Assembly (NCBI GenBank): GCA_034696485.1
Contig: JAQIWT010000118.1
Span: forward strand, 1-33,868
Reading direction: 5' to 3'
DNA from: Isohypsibius dastychi
Lineage: Eukaryota > Tardigrada > Eutardigrada > Parachela > Isohypsibiidae
DNA length: 33,868 nucleotides
The first letter of the stretch is position 1. Every line of letters starts with the position of its first letter. Under the pieces are notes generated by a model that saw nothing but the letters and a program-made list of their open reading frames with translations, was not told the origin of the DNA and did no database searches. Shown one piece after another: positions 1 to 14,968 of the stretch. The position numbers and the translations under genes are program-made.

Positions 1-970
1 ACTTTGCCCAGCGGGCGGCAATGGAAGTCATTTTCCATATATTGGGGTGGGCGGAAATAGTCGTCTTTGATCGTATACAAAAAAATCAAATAATTCTTAC
101 TTGCGCTGTCCGCGACATTTAGTAAGGTGGTTTCTAGCAAGGCTGTAGAGATCTCTACAGCCTTGGTTTCTAGTCAAGGTGGACATCATCAGATGCAAAT
201 CATTATTTGGTTTGACGAATCGGAATGTTTCACTTACGATAAGTGATGAAATGTTTCATCTATCAACAGCCGGAAGTCGAAGAAAATTTGATATTGTAAT
301 ATCTTTTTTATTCGACACGATGGCCCGACGAGAATGAGATAAGATTTGAATTATTCGTCCGGTGGGGCATTTTGGCCATCTTTTGACATTCCATAACAAT
401 CATCGGATCAAATAAAATCAATAGTTTTATGCCCATGGGCCATGCTTGACCGTCTTTTTCTTACCCAAAAGATGTCATTTCTCCTCATTCGAGGCAATAT
501 AACACTTCCTAATCCATCTAAATCAAATGGCATAAATCAATTTTCCATCTTCAGAAATATAGAAATGTCTTCACCGCTCAGCGGTCTTTGCGATTAAACA
601 AACACCAGTAAAATATCGGTTCTATTTCCTCTTTTAAGACAACATAACATAAAGCATAGAGGGTCCCCTATCTTGGTCCAAAAAATCTTAACAATCGGAC
701 TGGCTTTTTTATTCGGTCGGATTACTTCGATTTTACAGGAGGTTAAAACAGAAAATTACTATGCATAAGTAAATCTTTATTCAAATTCGATCAAGTTTAA
801 GAATTCCTGATTCTGTTGAAATGTTACTTTTTGCGGTTGAGTCAGTACGAATCTGAAATGGCATTTTGACGATGAGAACTTGGAAATATGGCCAGGGACG
901 ATTTAAACTTTGTCACGTTTCCAAATTGAATAAAGCGTGCATTTTATTGAATGAATTGGTATGTTTATAG
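1..970. other. Non-coding stretch, probably intron of slit
   Basis: No exon could be supported here. The first slit exon in the window starts at 971 and begins in the middle of a leucine-rich repeat codon, so earlier exons (signal peptide, first LRR cap, first repeats) must lie upstream of the window. This stretch is therefore most likely the end of a large intron. It holds a perfect 26-base palindrome at 139-164, listed separately, and otherwise only AT-rich sequence. Confidence 0.6.
128..173. repeat. 26-base perfect palindrome flanked by 10-base direct repeats
   Basis: Positions 139-164 are a perfect inverted repeat (half-site AAGGCTGTAGAGA). The same ten bases, TGGTTTCTAG, occur directly on both sides, at 128-137 and 164-173. 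This layout resembles a very short hairpin insert with a target-site duplication, but no transposase or longer terminal repeat is visible, so its origin is open. Confidence 0.6.
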
Positions 971-3900
971 GAGAATCAACAAGAACCAACTGCGGACATT
1001 GCCGGACTCTCTTTTGACCAACTGTGGACAGCTGAATCGATTGTAAGTGAGAAAATATGCTTTTCTTCTTTTCTCACCTTTTATTTTCCTTCCTTCCCCG
1101 TACTCGACCGTCAAGTCGCGCATATTTGAATAAAAATGGCCTGAAAAGCTCAACTGTTGACTATTCCCACCAACATTTATATTATGATAAATTTATCAGG
1201 CCAATCACTTTTCTTTTTCCGACACTTCTCTTCTGCCAACTGAAGAAAAGAAGGAAAGTGAAAGAAAAAGCGCAATTATATTGTCATTTTTCAAAACGAG
1301 AAATGCGAGTGTGTCGCTATCTGACGCAAAGCAGAAAACTTGGTCATATTAGCGCATCGGATTACTTTTTAATTCGTCGGCTTCTCTTACAGAAGTAGAA
1401 ATTATTAGCATTTGTTGAAATAATCAATTGAGATTTTCTGGTTTTCGTTGTTTTCATAGATCTTGCTATGGCGCTCGATTCTGACCTCTTAAAAAAGCAC
1501 AAAGCTTTTCTTTTCACACTGAATAACCACTTGAACATCCATTATCTTTCGCACGATCATATTTTTCCTCTTCGATACAAAACCTGTCCTCATTACGAAA
1601 TTTCTTTGGATGAATAATCAGAATAACCATAAGTGCAGACCACCGACAGAGATATTTTTTCTTTTATACCTTTCTTTTGTTCAAAATCTCACCGGAACGA
1701 AAACGTCGAAAAATCAGTCCGTGCTGCACTTATTATTCTAGATTCCACACCAAAAGCTGACCACTTTTTTGAGAGGGCTTGAAACTGGGTTTGATCATCA
1801 TTGAGACTAGCAGGGACAGGTTAGAAATTTTACGCGTTACCGTCTTCTATCCAGAATTGGTTTCTAATTTCTGCTTAAATAGAAGAAAATAAAATTCGAT
1901 GCCCGAAGCAAACCCAAATTGCTCAAGTTGAGAAAAACTTGAAACTTAACATGGGATCAGCATTTCTTCAGATTTGCTGTCATTGGGAATTTTTGGATAA
2001 AAGAGCAAGCATGTTCACCATAATATTTGCAAAATTATTATACAATATGATTTAACTTGTATTTAACGTTGAAAATCTGGTGAAGATATTAAGATATAGC
2101 TTTCTTTCAGAAGAATGATTTGTTGTGATTGTTCGAATTGCTCATTGAGCAGAATGAAGAAACCACTTGGTCTCGTTGTTGGTTTTTCGATATCCTGTGG
2201 AGTTTTCTTGACACTATTTTTTAAAAGACAGTTCAGTAAATGTGAGATGACGGGGCTTGACTGTTTGAGGGGTTGTGCACAGTAGGAATGTGTCGTCTTT
2301 TAGTCGGCAGGTAGCGGCTATTTATCACTTAATCGATGAGTTATGTTGCCACATTGCCTCAACCGTCTTTTCAGGCTGTGTTATTATGATAACCTGTGAG
2401 AAGAAAAACAACTTTGCCATGCTTTCGTCTCGAAATCATCTCAGCTCTTCAAGCGACGTTTCTTTACATAAAACGCTATAAAAGTGAAAACGCAAAGAGA
2501 AGGTTAAAGAACGAAAGGAAGGCACTTGATACCAAGACTCCAGCCAGCCGCACTCTTTCCCACTACTTCGCCACGCCAACTTGACCTTTTACACAAACAC
2601 TCATTTTGCGTTTTACGAAACGGAAAGCTTAATCTGTATTTTGACATGTGGTATTCTTCCATAATCGAGCGCGAAGATAGACTAGGCTGTTAATAAATGA
2701 AACAAGCAGCGAATTGTTTCATTATTTTAGTTCTGTCTTCGATTTAATACAATTAATATAAGATCAGTTTTAATAAACATACAAATTATGCCAGCATACT
2801 ACTAGACCATAAAAACTGCAAATTAATATTAAAGTGCCAATCCGCGGTTCAAGATAAGAAATCTCTTGGCTTTTCCCGATATTTTTAAATATTTTAATTT
2901 GCAGAGATCTGAGCGACAATCGTCTGCAATTTATCGGACGGAAAACACTCGTTGGCGTTCCGCGATTACGGAATCTACAACTTGATAATAATCAAATACG
3001 ATGCATCGACTCGGAGGCTATCAGGAATCTCAAGGACCTGCAGATTTTGTAAGCATAATATCCATCCGCCCAAACTCCACTTTTCCATTACAAATTTCAG
3101 GGTCGAATAATTTTCAGCTTGTTTTTCTTTAATTTATTTTTTATTCGGCAAGAAACACTTCAGATGAGAACGAAGTACCTTGTTACGCAAGTACAATCAC
3201 ATCGCATATCACTGTTATCAATACCAAAAGGATAATATCTTCATTGACATTGCAACTCATCAGTTTAATTTCATATCGAATTTTGATTTTTGGATTGTTT
3301 CTCGGAGTTCATATTCTCGATCACAATTCTGCACTTTGATCAAACTGATTAATTTAGCAGAAGTCAGTTAACGTAGAGCATTCGAAATGAATCTCGGAGT
3401 ATTCCCATGATTACACTTCTCCGATGCATAGTTTTTTAAGCCGAAAATTCGTGATATATTTAGTGTGTGCAAGTTGAATTTCTAATTAATTTGGATAATT
3501 TGTTTTGACAGAACGCTGAACTACAACAATCTGACCACGTTGGCCAAAGACATGTTCGTCGAAATGCGGAATCTCAGAATACTGTGAGTCATCAAAAAAT
3601 CAGCGGAATTTAATCAACCTAATTTTTAAAATTTTCTCTTTTAGACGAATATCAGAAAATCTTTTAACATGCGACTGCAATCTTTCCTGGCTGGCGATCT
3701 GGCTGCGGCGAAATCCGAGATTAGCTTTATTCACCAAATGCCATTCACCAAGAGCCCTCCGAAACCGCAACATTGCCGAACTGGAAAGCAAAGAGCTCAA
3801 ATGTCTTTCATTGTACAACTTCGGTTCATCTTCCTCAAGTGGATCACAGAGTTATTTTGCTCAAGCTTTGCGATCATCCGAGATCACTTGCAATGATATC

Positions 3901-6900
3901 CAACCCAATTGTCCTGAAAATTGTAAATGCACGGACGAGGGTCTCGTCGATTGCAAAGATCGTGACTTAAAGGTCACTTTTTCCGTTTTTCTTTAGATCT
4001 GACAAAAACGATGAAGTTTGATGTTTTTAGGCCATCCCAGCTAATATTCCGTCAGATGCAACCGAGCTGTAATTTGAGACTTATGTTTTTTAAACATGGT
4101 GGAATTTTTAATTACAATTTTTAGGCGACTTGAGCAAAACCAGATCAACCGCATTGGAGAAAGGGCATTTATAGGCTTCAAGAACATGAAGAAAATGTAA
4201 GTGATATTATCATTCCGAGACTCAACATGTCATGCCTCTTAATTCATCATGTTATCCAGAGATGTTAGTAATAACAAAATTATCGACATTGCACCGGATG
4301 CGTTTATCGGGCTGGAGTCATTAACATCGCTGTAAGTTAGTGAAGCTATTCGAATTAGACAGAAGCTTGTCGAGAACGTTTCGCGTTTTACATTATCATG
4401 AACATATGCTGTGAAATACCGTATCGATAATAACGATAAATATTCGCTTTTTGTGAGCTTGTTTTTTCTGAAGTTCTTCGAGTTATCGGTAGAAAATTCG
4501 AATATGCTCGAACTGGGCTTGCATAGTTTTAAGAGTTTGAAGCTTTCTCAGAGCAAATAAAAACGTGGAAATGATGCGTAAATGAAAAATACCAGTCAGA
4601 ATTCGTCAGTTGAAAATTTTGTTGAAATTGTGAATATAAAATCGAAATAATATTCGAAAACCAAAGAGAAATTCCGCATTAAAATTCAAAACACTTGTTA
4701 GAATGACGAAATTGGACCATCTGAATTTGCGTGTTTTTGCGAAAATTTTCTTTTTTACTTACCGTTTTTGTGTTCATTTTTTTGCAGAGTCTTGTACGGG
4801 AATGCCATCCAATCAATCCCAGCTGGTCTTTTTCGGGGCTTGCGGTCACTTCAGTTACTGCAAGTCATTTTTCGCAGAACAATAAATACTGAAACGTGAT
4901 CTGATCTTCACATCTATTTTGTCAGGCTATTAAACTCCAACAAAATCGCCTGTCTGCAAGTGGATACATTTTCCAGTTTGGTCAATCTCAACCTTCTGTA
5001 AGTCATCACCATAATCTCCATCCTTAATTTCATCTGTTTCTCGTTTCCTTCAATTATTCTTCATCGATTCCAGATCACTGTATGACAACAAGCTGACTTC
5101 GTTGGCTAACGGAACATTCTCATCACTCCAACGACTGCAAACTCTGTACGTTGTTGTAAAATTTCAGTATTGATCAAAAAAATATCAAAAATGATTTCTA
5201 AAATGAAATTTTGTGAACAGAGGGTTCTTGTTTTATTTTCCTGTACTCGATTTTTTTAATGGTTTTTTTCTGAGTTATCCGGTTTGTTTTCATGGAAAAT
5301 TTCATTCCAGACATTTGGCGCGTAATCCGTTTATTTGCGACTGCAATCTGCGGTGGTTGGGTGAATATCTCCAAGCGAACCCGAATATTGAGACTTCCGG
5401 TTCGCGGTGCGAGGGCGGACCGAATCGTGTGGATCGCCAGCGTATCGACCAAATCAAGCCGGACAAATTCAAGTGCAAAGGCGACGAACATCTCAAAACG
5501 CGCGCCGTTGCGTCGGGATATTGTCGAGCGGGTGGGCGTGAGAATAAAGAGGAGATGAATGATGGAGTCGATGTGAATCTGTGTCCGGAAGAGTGCGCAT
5601 GTTTTGCCAGCGTTGTCAACTGTTCCTCGAGGAAACTGGACAACTTACCCAAACGACTCCCAAAATACGCTACGCAGCTGTAAGAAAAATACAAATGTTT
5701 CTTGACTGAAATTAATGACGACCTCTGTTTTCGCTAATTGAACAGGCTGCTGAACGATAATCGGATTGCTAAACTTGAGCGACTTGGACTGTTCCAAATG
5801 GCGCCGTCGTTAGCCAAAATGTATAACTCCATCAAGTAATTACAGATCACTTAGCTCATCCGGAATTATCTTTTCAGTGACCTCTCCAATAACATCATCT
5901 CATCAATAGCGGAGAACGCGTTTGAGGGTGCCAAAGTTTTGGTTGAATTGTATGTTTTGCACGGGTGTGACCTTTCGGAAAATTAAACTGTTTTGTTTAC
6001 AGAAATTTGGCGAGCAACGATCTGAGATACCTAAATGCTTCAATGTTATCAGGACAGCTAGAAAACCTGAAAATTCTGTCGTTCTACGATAATCAGATCA
6101 CATGCATCAGTAGTGGAACTTTTGACATGCTCCCAAATCTTCAGTCACTGTAATCACACCGAAGCAATCATTGAATTGTTAGTCTAATATTTTGTGAAAT
6201 TCCAGGAACCTTTTGAACAACCCAATCCACTGCAACTGTCATCTCGGTTGGTTCTCCGAATGGCTCAATCAGAAGCGAAAAGATGCCTCGTTCCAACTCG
6301 TGGGTAAACCTCGGTGTGCTTCCCCGGTGACATTGAAGGATACCCCAGTGCAACAAGTTGTCGGAAAAGAGCTGACCTGTCCAATTCATGACAGTGTCTG
6401 TTCTTCTGGACTGTTTGCTGGAAGAGCTTATCCATGTCCAGAGAAGTGTTTCTGCACGGGAACTGTGGTCCGATGCAGTCGCCAAAAGCTGAAAGCGTTT
6501 CCAGCCAATATACCACCGGATACAACGGAACTGTAGGTTTTCGTGACATTCCGGGTTACTGAGTGAAGAAACTGTGTTTTTTCAGATATTTGGATGTGAA
6601 CGAAATCGACACGATTCCATCAGAACTGAACCTGCTCCGCGAACTTGTTCGACTGGATTTGTCCAACAACCTCGTGCCTTTTATCCCCGACTTTGCCTTT
6701 GCCAATTTGACCAAATTAGCTACATTGATTATGAGTTACAACAAGCTCCAGTGTATCCCGCGGAACAGCTTCCGTGGCTTGACTGCACTGAGGTTACTCT
6801 CACTACATGGAAACGACGTGTCTACGATTCCCGAAGGAACCTTTGATGACCTGGTCATGATGTCTCACATGTCAGTACATCTTTGCAAACGTGCATCAAC

Positions 6901-9126
6901 TATGATATCAAGAACGTTGTTTTGATCTTTCAGAGCACTTGGTAGCAATCCATTTCACTGTGACTGCCATTTGAAATGGCTTTCGGATTTGTTCAAGAAG
7001 AGCTACATCGAACCAGGGATCGCCACTTGCGCGACACCGGATGAACTAAGGGATAAACTCGTACTGAGTGCTTCGTCTGACAGATTCATCTGTAATCCGA
7101 ATGGTTTGTCACTGCCAACTGAAAGAGATGTTTTGAATATCCGGTTAAGGTTTTATTTCGCAGAACGGCCGTCGGAGAAGATTTTGGTCAAGTGCGATTC
7201 TTGCTACACATATCCATGCAAAAATGGCGCTGCATGTCGGAAGAAAGACATTCTTGACTATGAATGCCGATGCCAACCAGGATACCATGGGAAGAACTGT
7301 GAGTACGAAATTGACGCGTGCTACGGAAATCCTTGTGAAAACAGCGGAACATGCAAGGTCGTCGATCATGGACGGTTCAGGTCAGTCCGTTGTGCCCGTT
7401 ATTTCAGGAGCCTTTTCTAAATAGCTTTGGTTTTTTAGCTGTGTTTGTCCGACCGGATACGAGGGCGACCGCTGTGAGACGAACATTGATGACTGTGTCG
7501 GAAATGTCTGTCAGAACAACGCAACGTGTGTGGACTCAATCCAGGCATACTCTTGCAAATGTCAGAAAGGCTACTCGGGAACGTACTGCGACAGGAAGAT
7601 CGAGTTCTGCTCACCTGCACTGAACCCCTGTAAAAACGGTGCAATGTGTATTGACCAGTTCACTGACTACGCATGTGCTTGTCCACCTGGATACAGAGGA
7701 CGGAACTGCACGGAGAACATTGATGACTGTGCCATCAATCTGTGCCAAAACGGAGCCAGCTGCGTGGATGGCGTAACAAACTACACCTGTAAATGTCATG
7801 AAGGATTTCAGGTACATCCCAAATCAGATTCCCGGGGGGGGGGGGGGGGGTTGGATCATTTTCTGTTCAGTTCGTGACATTCTGTATTAACAGGGACGTT
7901 ACTGCGAAATGGCGCCAATGGTCAGCATGCTCATGTACCCACAAGCCTCCCCGTGCGAAGCCAGTGATTGCAAGAACGGGATGTGCTATCAGCCTCCAGG
8001 TTCCCAAGTCGATGAATACAAATGCAAGTGCTACCCTGGCTTCAGTGGCAAGATGTGCGAGATGACATCCGGGGTGACCTTTACCGAATCTGACTCCTAC
8101 CTCCAACTGAGCAAGTTCCCAATCAAATCCGAAGTCAATCTAACATTCACTCTTGCCACTAAGGAACAGTTTGGTGTCGTGTTTTACTACGGGCAAAGCG
8201 TGAAAGACTCACATACCAGCACCGCGCATTTGTCGATGGAGTTGTTCCGTGGTAGACTGAAAACTTCTTTTGACGTGGGCAACTATCCCGTCTCGCATAT
8301 GTTTAGCTATGAAACGCTGGATAACGGCGAGTTCCATCGCCTCGAATTCATCATCCGCGGAAAGAATCTCAGTATGAAAATCGATGACAACCAGGCTCGG
8401 TATGTCATCAATGAAGGACCAAGAGAGTATCTTCCAAGTGATGGACGGATCTTCTTTGGAGGTTTGGAGAAAGTGGTCAAAAGTGAAGCCGTCAAACAAT
8501 GGCATTTTCGAAATGTCACAAGTTTGAAAGGTCACTACTCATTTTTTTACCTATTCAGTTTCTAACGAATCCTCGATTGGTAGGTTGTGTCAGCGAGATT
8601 AGAATCAACGGAGATCTGGCTGATTTGAGCAAACCGTTGAATCAATACAAAGTTACTCCAGGGTGTCTGTTGTTTGCCAAAAATGATGACCATGTCTGCA
8701 CCAAGGATCCGAAACGATGTCAAAATGGTGGAACATGTCGACCTTTGGATGTCGTGAACTATGAATGTGAATGTCCACTTGGGTTCGGAGGAGCCCATTG
8801 TGAACAGGGTAGGTTATAATCTCACTTGTTGCATTGATCATCAATGTGATCTGTTGGTTCATTTTCCTTTAGAGCCAACGTGTGAAAAGCGTTCCAAACG
8901 TGAGTTCCTGCAAGATGCCAACGGTTGTCGTTCAAGAAAGCCGGTAAAGATAACGGAGTGTAGTGGCGGTTGTCACTCAAACGTGACATCACCTGCGACA
9001 TCGGTGTGTTGTCGTCCAACGAGGATGAAACAGCGGAGGATAAAGATGCAGTGTCCCCTTAATCGCAAAACGTACTATAAGCATTACGAAGTTGTCCGCA
9101 AGTGCGCTTGTTCTCTAACCTGTTGA
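971..9126 (+). CDS. slit: Slit, secreted axon-guidance ligand (5' end outside the window)
   Basis: Slit is a secreted ligand of Robo receptors. Exons: 971-1042, 2905-3048, 3512-3583, 3645-3972, 4031-4068, 4125-4196, 4260-4331, 4788-4859, 4926-4997, 5074-5145, 5311-5679, 5746-5820, 5878-5949, 6003-6149, 6206-6532, 6586-6870, 6934-7103, 7164-7380, 7439-7811, 7894-8530, 8584-8808, 8873-9126. Phases agree throughout and give about 1387 residues before a TGA. In order: the last four repeats of LRR domain 1, its C-cap and the next N-cap (3645-3972), LRR domain 2, caps (5311-5679), LRR domain 3, caps (6206-6532), LRR domain 4 and its C-cap (6934-7103), six EGF repeats, laminin G (about 8069-8610), a seventh EGF, and a C-terminal cystine knot ending CACSLTC. 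Most single repeats are exactly 72-base phase-2 exons, as usual for slit. The signal peptide and first repeats are missing only because the window starts inside the gene. Confidence 0.96.
4860..4925 (+). other. GC-AG intron in slit
   Basis: The 72-base LRR exon 4788-4859 ends in the usual phase, but the donor is GCAAGT instead of GTAAGT. The acceptor is a normal CAG at 4923-4925. Exon length, phase and repeat register all require this junction, so it is a real non-canonical GC-AG intron unless the base is a sequencing error. Confidence 0.8.
7834..7850 (+). repeat. Run of 17 G in a slit intron
   Basis: Seventeen consecutive G lie in the intron 7812-7893, between EGF exons. The length of such a run is unreliable in sequencing and may differ in the real genome. 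On the transcript it could form a G-quadruplex close to the splice donor. Confidence 0.9.
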
Positions 9127-10051
9127 TTCTCTTTTGATTGACTTGTTTGATTTTTCGGATGATAGAGTATTTTGTTGGTGTATGTGTTTTCTCAAAGGCT
9201 GAGTTATCAGTATTTTAATACTCCTTTGTTTTTGCATTTATTTTCAAATTCAGTAAAATTGTTCACGTTTTGTAACTACTGCATTCAACACCAACCATAC
9301 TGTACCTGTGCAAGGCACTTGGCCATTGCTTTATGGGCCCTCAAGGACTCACTAGAAGAACGCAAGGTTCAGCTAGATCTCTGGCTACTGTTGTGACTGT
9401 CAGAGAAATTCGTGCATTGCTGATTTGGAATGAGTAATTCAGTAACTGATCATGGTCTGTGAAATACTCGGTTTTCGGCGGCTAAATACTGATATCCTGC
9501 TGACTGTACAGGTACGTCTGACACACGCACGAAGACAAGACAAGTATTTTTCGACTCAGAAAAAAAACTGTTCCCAACTAAACCAAAATTGATTCGACTG
9601 ACCAAGAATCGAAACACCTTGCGCTTGTGCAGCTATATATTCTGCCCTGTCAACCTTGCTTTTGGTGTTCAACCAAGCTAAATCCCGAATTGGATTACAC
9701 ATACGTTGGTTTCGTCAACGATGATGATAGCGGGAGAAAGTGCCACTAGTTATCGCGAATTTACACAGAGCAGCAAACCAACTACCAACGAACCAAGTGG
9801 TACTTTAAAAACTGAATGAACGCTGACACACGAATTTTGCTGACGAGTTCTTCCGTTTTGAAAGATCACATTGTGCAAGCGTGGTACAAAACGACAGAAA
9901 CAGTGGCAGCCGCGGCAAAACAGTACATAAAACAGATTCACAAGTTCTGGTTCAAAATACGGTACACTTATGTAGCCCTCACACCAACCACCACCGCCGA
10001 ACACAACCTCAACAGCCACCGCTAACATCCACCAAAGAACGGTAGTTTAGT
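9127..10051. other. Interval between convergent slit and GH16-kinase genes
   Basis: This holds the 3' untranslated regions of both convergent genes. I found no convincing AATAAA close to either stop codon and no coding exon. Short open frames here are low-complexity or have no recognisable pattern. Confidence 0.6.
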
Positions 10052-13122
<3,071 letters not shown>

Positions 13123-14968
13123 TTTCTGATAATTTAACGATCATTCTTCTTTATGTCACAATAGTGTGGCGTGGCGTCAGATGAACAGCGGAATAGCAGT
13201 CTGCAAAACAACCTGTTGAACAAAGAAGACGAGTGCGAAGCTGATGCGTTTCAGGAAATTTACCAAAAGTTTTGTTTCAGCAAAAAAAATTCACCCATTT
13301 CAGACACCCAACCGCACATCGAAATGAAAATCAGATGATTCGGGCATGGAGACACAAACTGAAAACCTAATTCTTTCGAAAACTCGTTATCCACACATCT
13401 AAACTTATCATCAATTCTATGATTTTCGTTCATGGTAGAAAACAAATTCGTATATCAGAAATCAGAACTAGAACGTAAAGCGCCGAAAATATCACTTTCC
13501 CAGTTCTACATCTAACCGAGGCCATACGGCACTGTCGTGAAGGACGGAAAGTAACTTCGGTAAAAATATACAATTTGTAACCGGAAGCGCAAACTGTTGA
13601 TCACAAATCCAGTCAAGCAACATTTTATTGATTGCTATGTTGTCCCCAGAGAATCTCGTGCCGTCACAAAATGTAATGAATTCAGAAAGTTTACGATGGA
13701 GATAGCTAAATTATCCTACTAACAACATCCGTAGATATTCAGTAAACCTAGAGATGAATTATTGAAGTATTTTTTGCAATGTTAACTTCACGAGAATATT
13801 TTCAGTGAAACTTCCTAACAGAGGCACACAGATAAAATCTTCTTACCTGAAAGATGCAGTTCTACGATATCCGAATAATTTCCCTGTCGGTGCTGCAACA
13901 TTCCCAACAACAGAATCAAGCACAATGGATAAATAACCACAGCTTTCAGATTACTAACAAACACAACAGCAAAACCTGTTGAAATAAGAAAAAACCTTCA
14001 GAAAGAACACACGCGATTTAAACGGATGTGTGAGATTGATGATCGGTAATTTACCTCGGGCGAGCGTACTTTCCATCCGCTAGTTCGGCAACTCAACATT
14101 TTCGCTCCACACATTTGAAATTTAATAAGCAACAAAGTGGCCATGCTTTGCTTGTTGAGTTCGATTGCCTTGACTTCAGGTGTTTCATCGAAAAATCGGC
14201 AGACCGGTTTTATTTGCATGGCGAATGTTCTACTCGATTATAAAGAGAAAAGCCTTGGCCCAGTCAAACTGCAACTTTAAACTCTCTTCACTTCAGCCCG
14301 TTAATAAACAAATCTGTCTCAATTGATTACGAATTGTTCAAAGAAATTATATTCAAGAAAGGTGATGACGACACGAACAGCAATTTCGCAACACCCCACC
14401 GTATGAATGGAGTCCAGACACTACCGCAGTTTCTAACCTAAGCTCGTACTTTATACCGAACTTAAACGATTATGAGTCAATCAAACCCAGTAAGATACGA
14501 AGAAGATATAAACTTACAGTTAGAATAATCCTCCGTTTCGATTTTATGCGTCATGAAAAAAAGAACATGAATGGAGAGAACAATGGCTCTATCCCATTTG
14601 TTACCTTAAAATTTTCTCCCCGTAATTCAGAAAATGGAATATTAAACAATATCATCACAAGAAAAACTGACTCTACAATTTTGGAATATGGACTTGAGGA
14701 AATAAATTTTACTTTAAAATTCGTTGTGGACCTTGAAAATTAATGATTCAACTTGACAGCCCAAACGAAGGTCCCGAGCGACAACAAATTTTATCAGACC
14801 GCTCACAGTAACCGCAGCAGAACAGAGAAAAAAAATCCAAGTACATTAACAATTTTTCAAAAAGGCAAACCAGCATGCAGAAATTCACGCGAAAATACAT
14901 TTTTTGATAGACTATACAAGACTGAGATATCAAGATATTTTGAAAGCTAAAATTAAAAGATGCAAACT
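13123..14968. other. Interval upstream of the kinase gene; possible untranslated exons
   Basis: No coding gene could be supported. On the minus strand, 13975-13847 is bounded by a good acceptor (TTTCAACAG) and donor (GTAAGA), and a donor GTAAAT follows 14055. Neither segment reads in frame into the kinase start at 13122, where TTATCAG four bases before the ATG could be an acceptor. They could be 5' untranslated exons of the kinase gene. The 14750-14968 end is probably the 3' untranslated region of the next minus-strand gene. Confidence 0.35.

Noticed and set aside
1057-1398. 113-codon plus-strand ORF in the large slit intron
   Set aside because: Composition is that of AT-rich intron sequence, it overlaps no LRR pattern, and the slit exons at 971 and 2905 join in phase without it.
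9172-9396. 74-codon plus-strand ORF after slit
   Set aside because: It lies in the presumed 3' untranslated region and shows no domain or signal peptide.
13847-13975. Coding exon with a hydrophobic frame upstream of the kinase
   Set aside because: The open frame (phase 1 at its end) does not read into the kinase start, and the kinase already has its own signal peptide. It is kept only as a possible untranslated exon.
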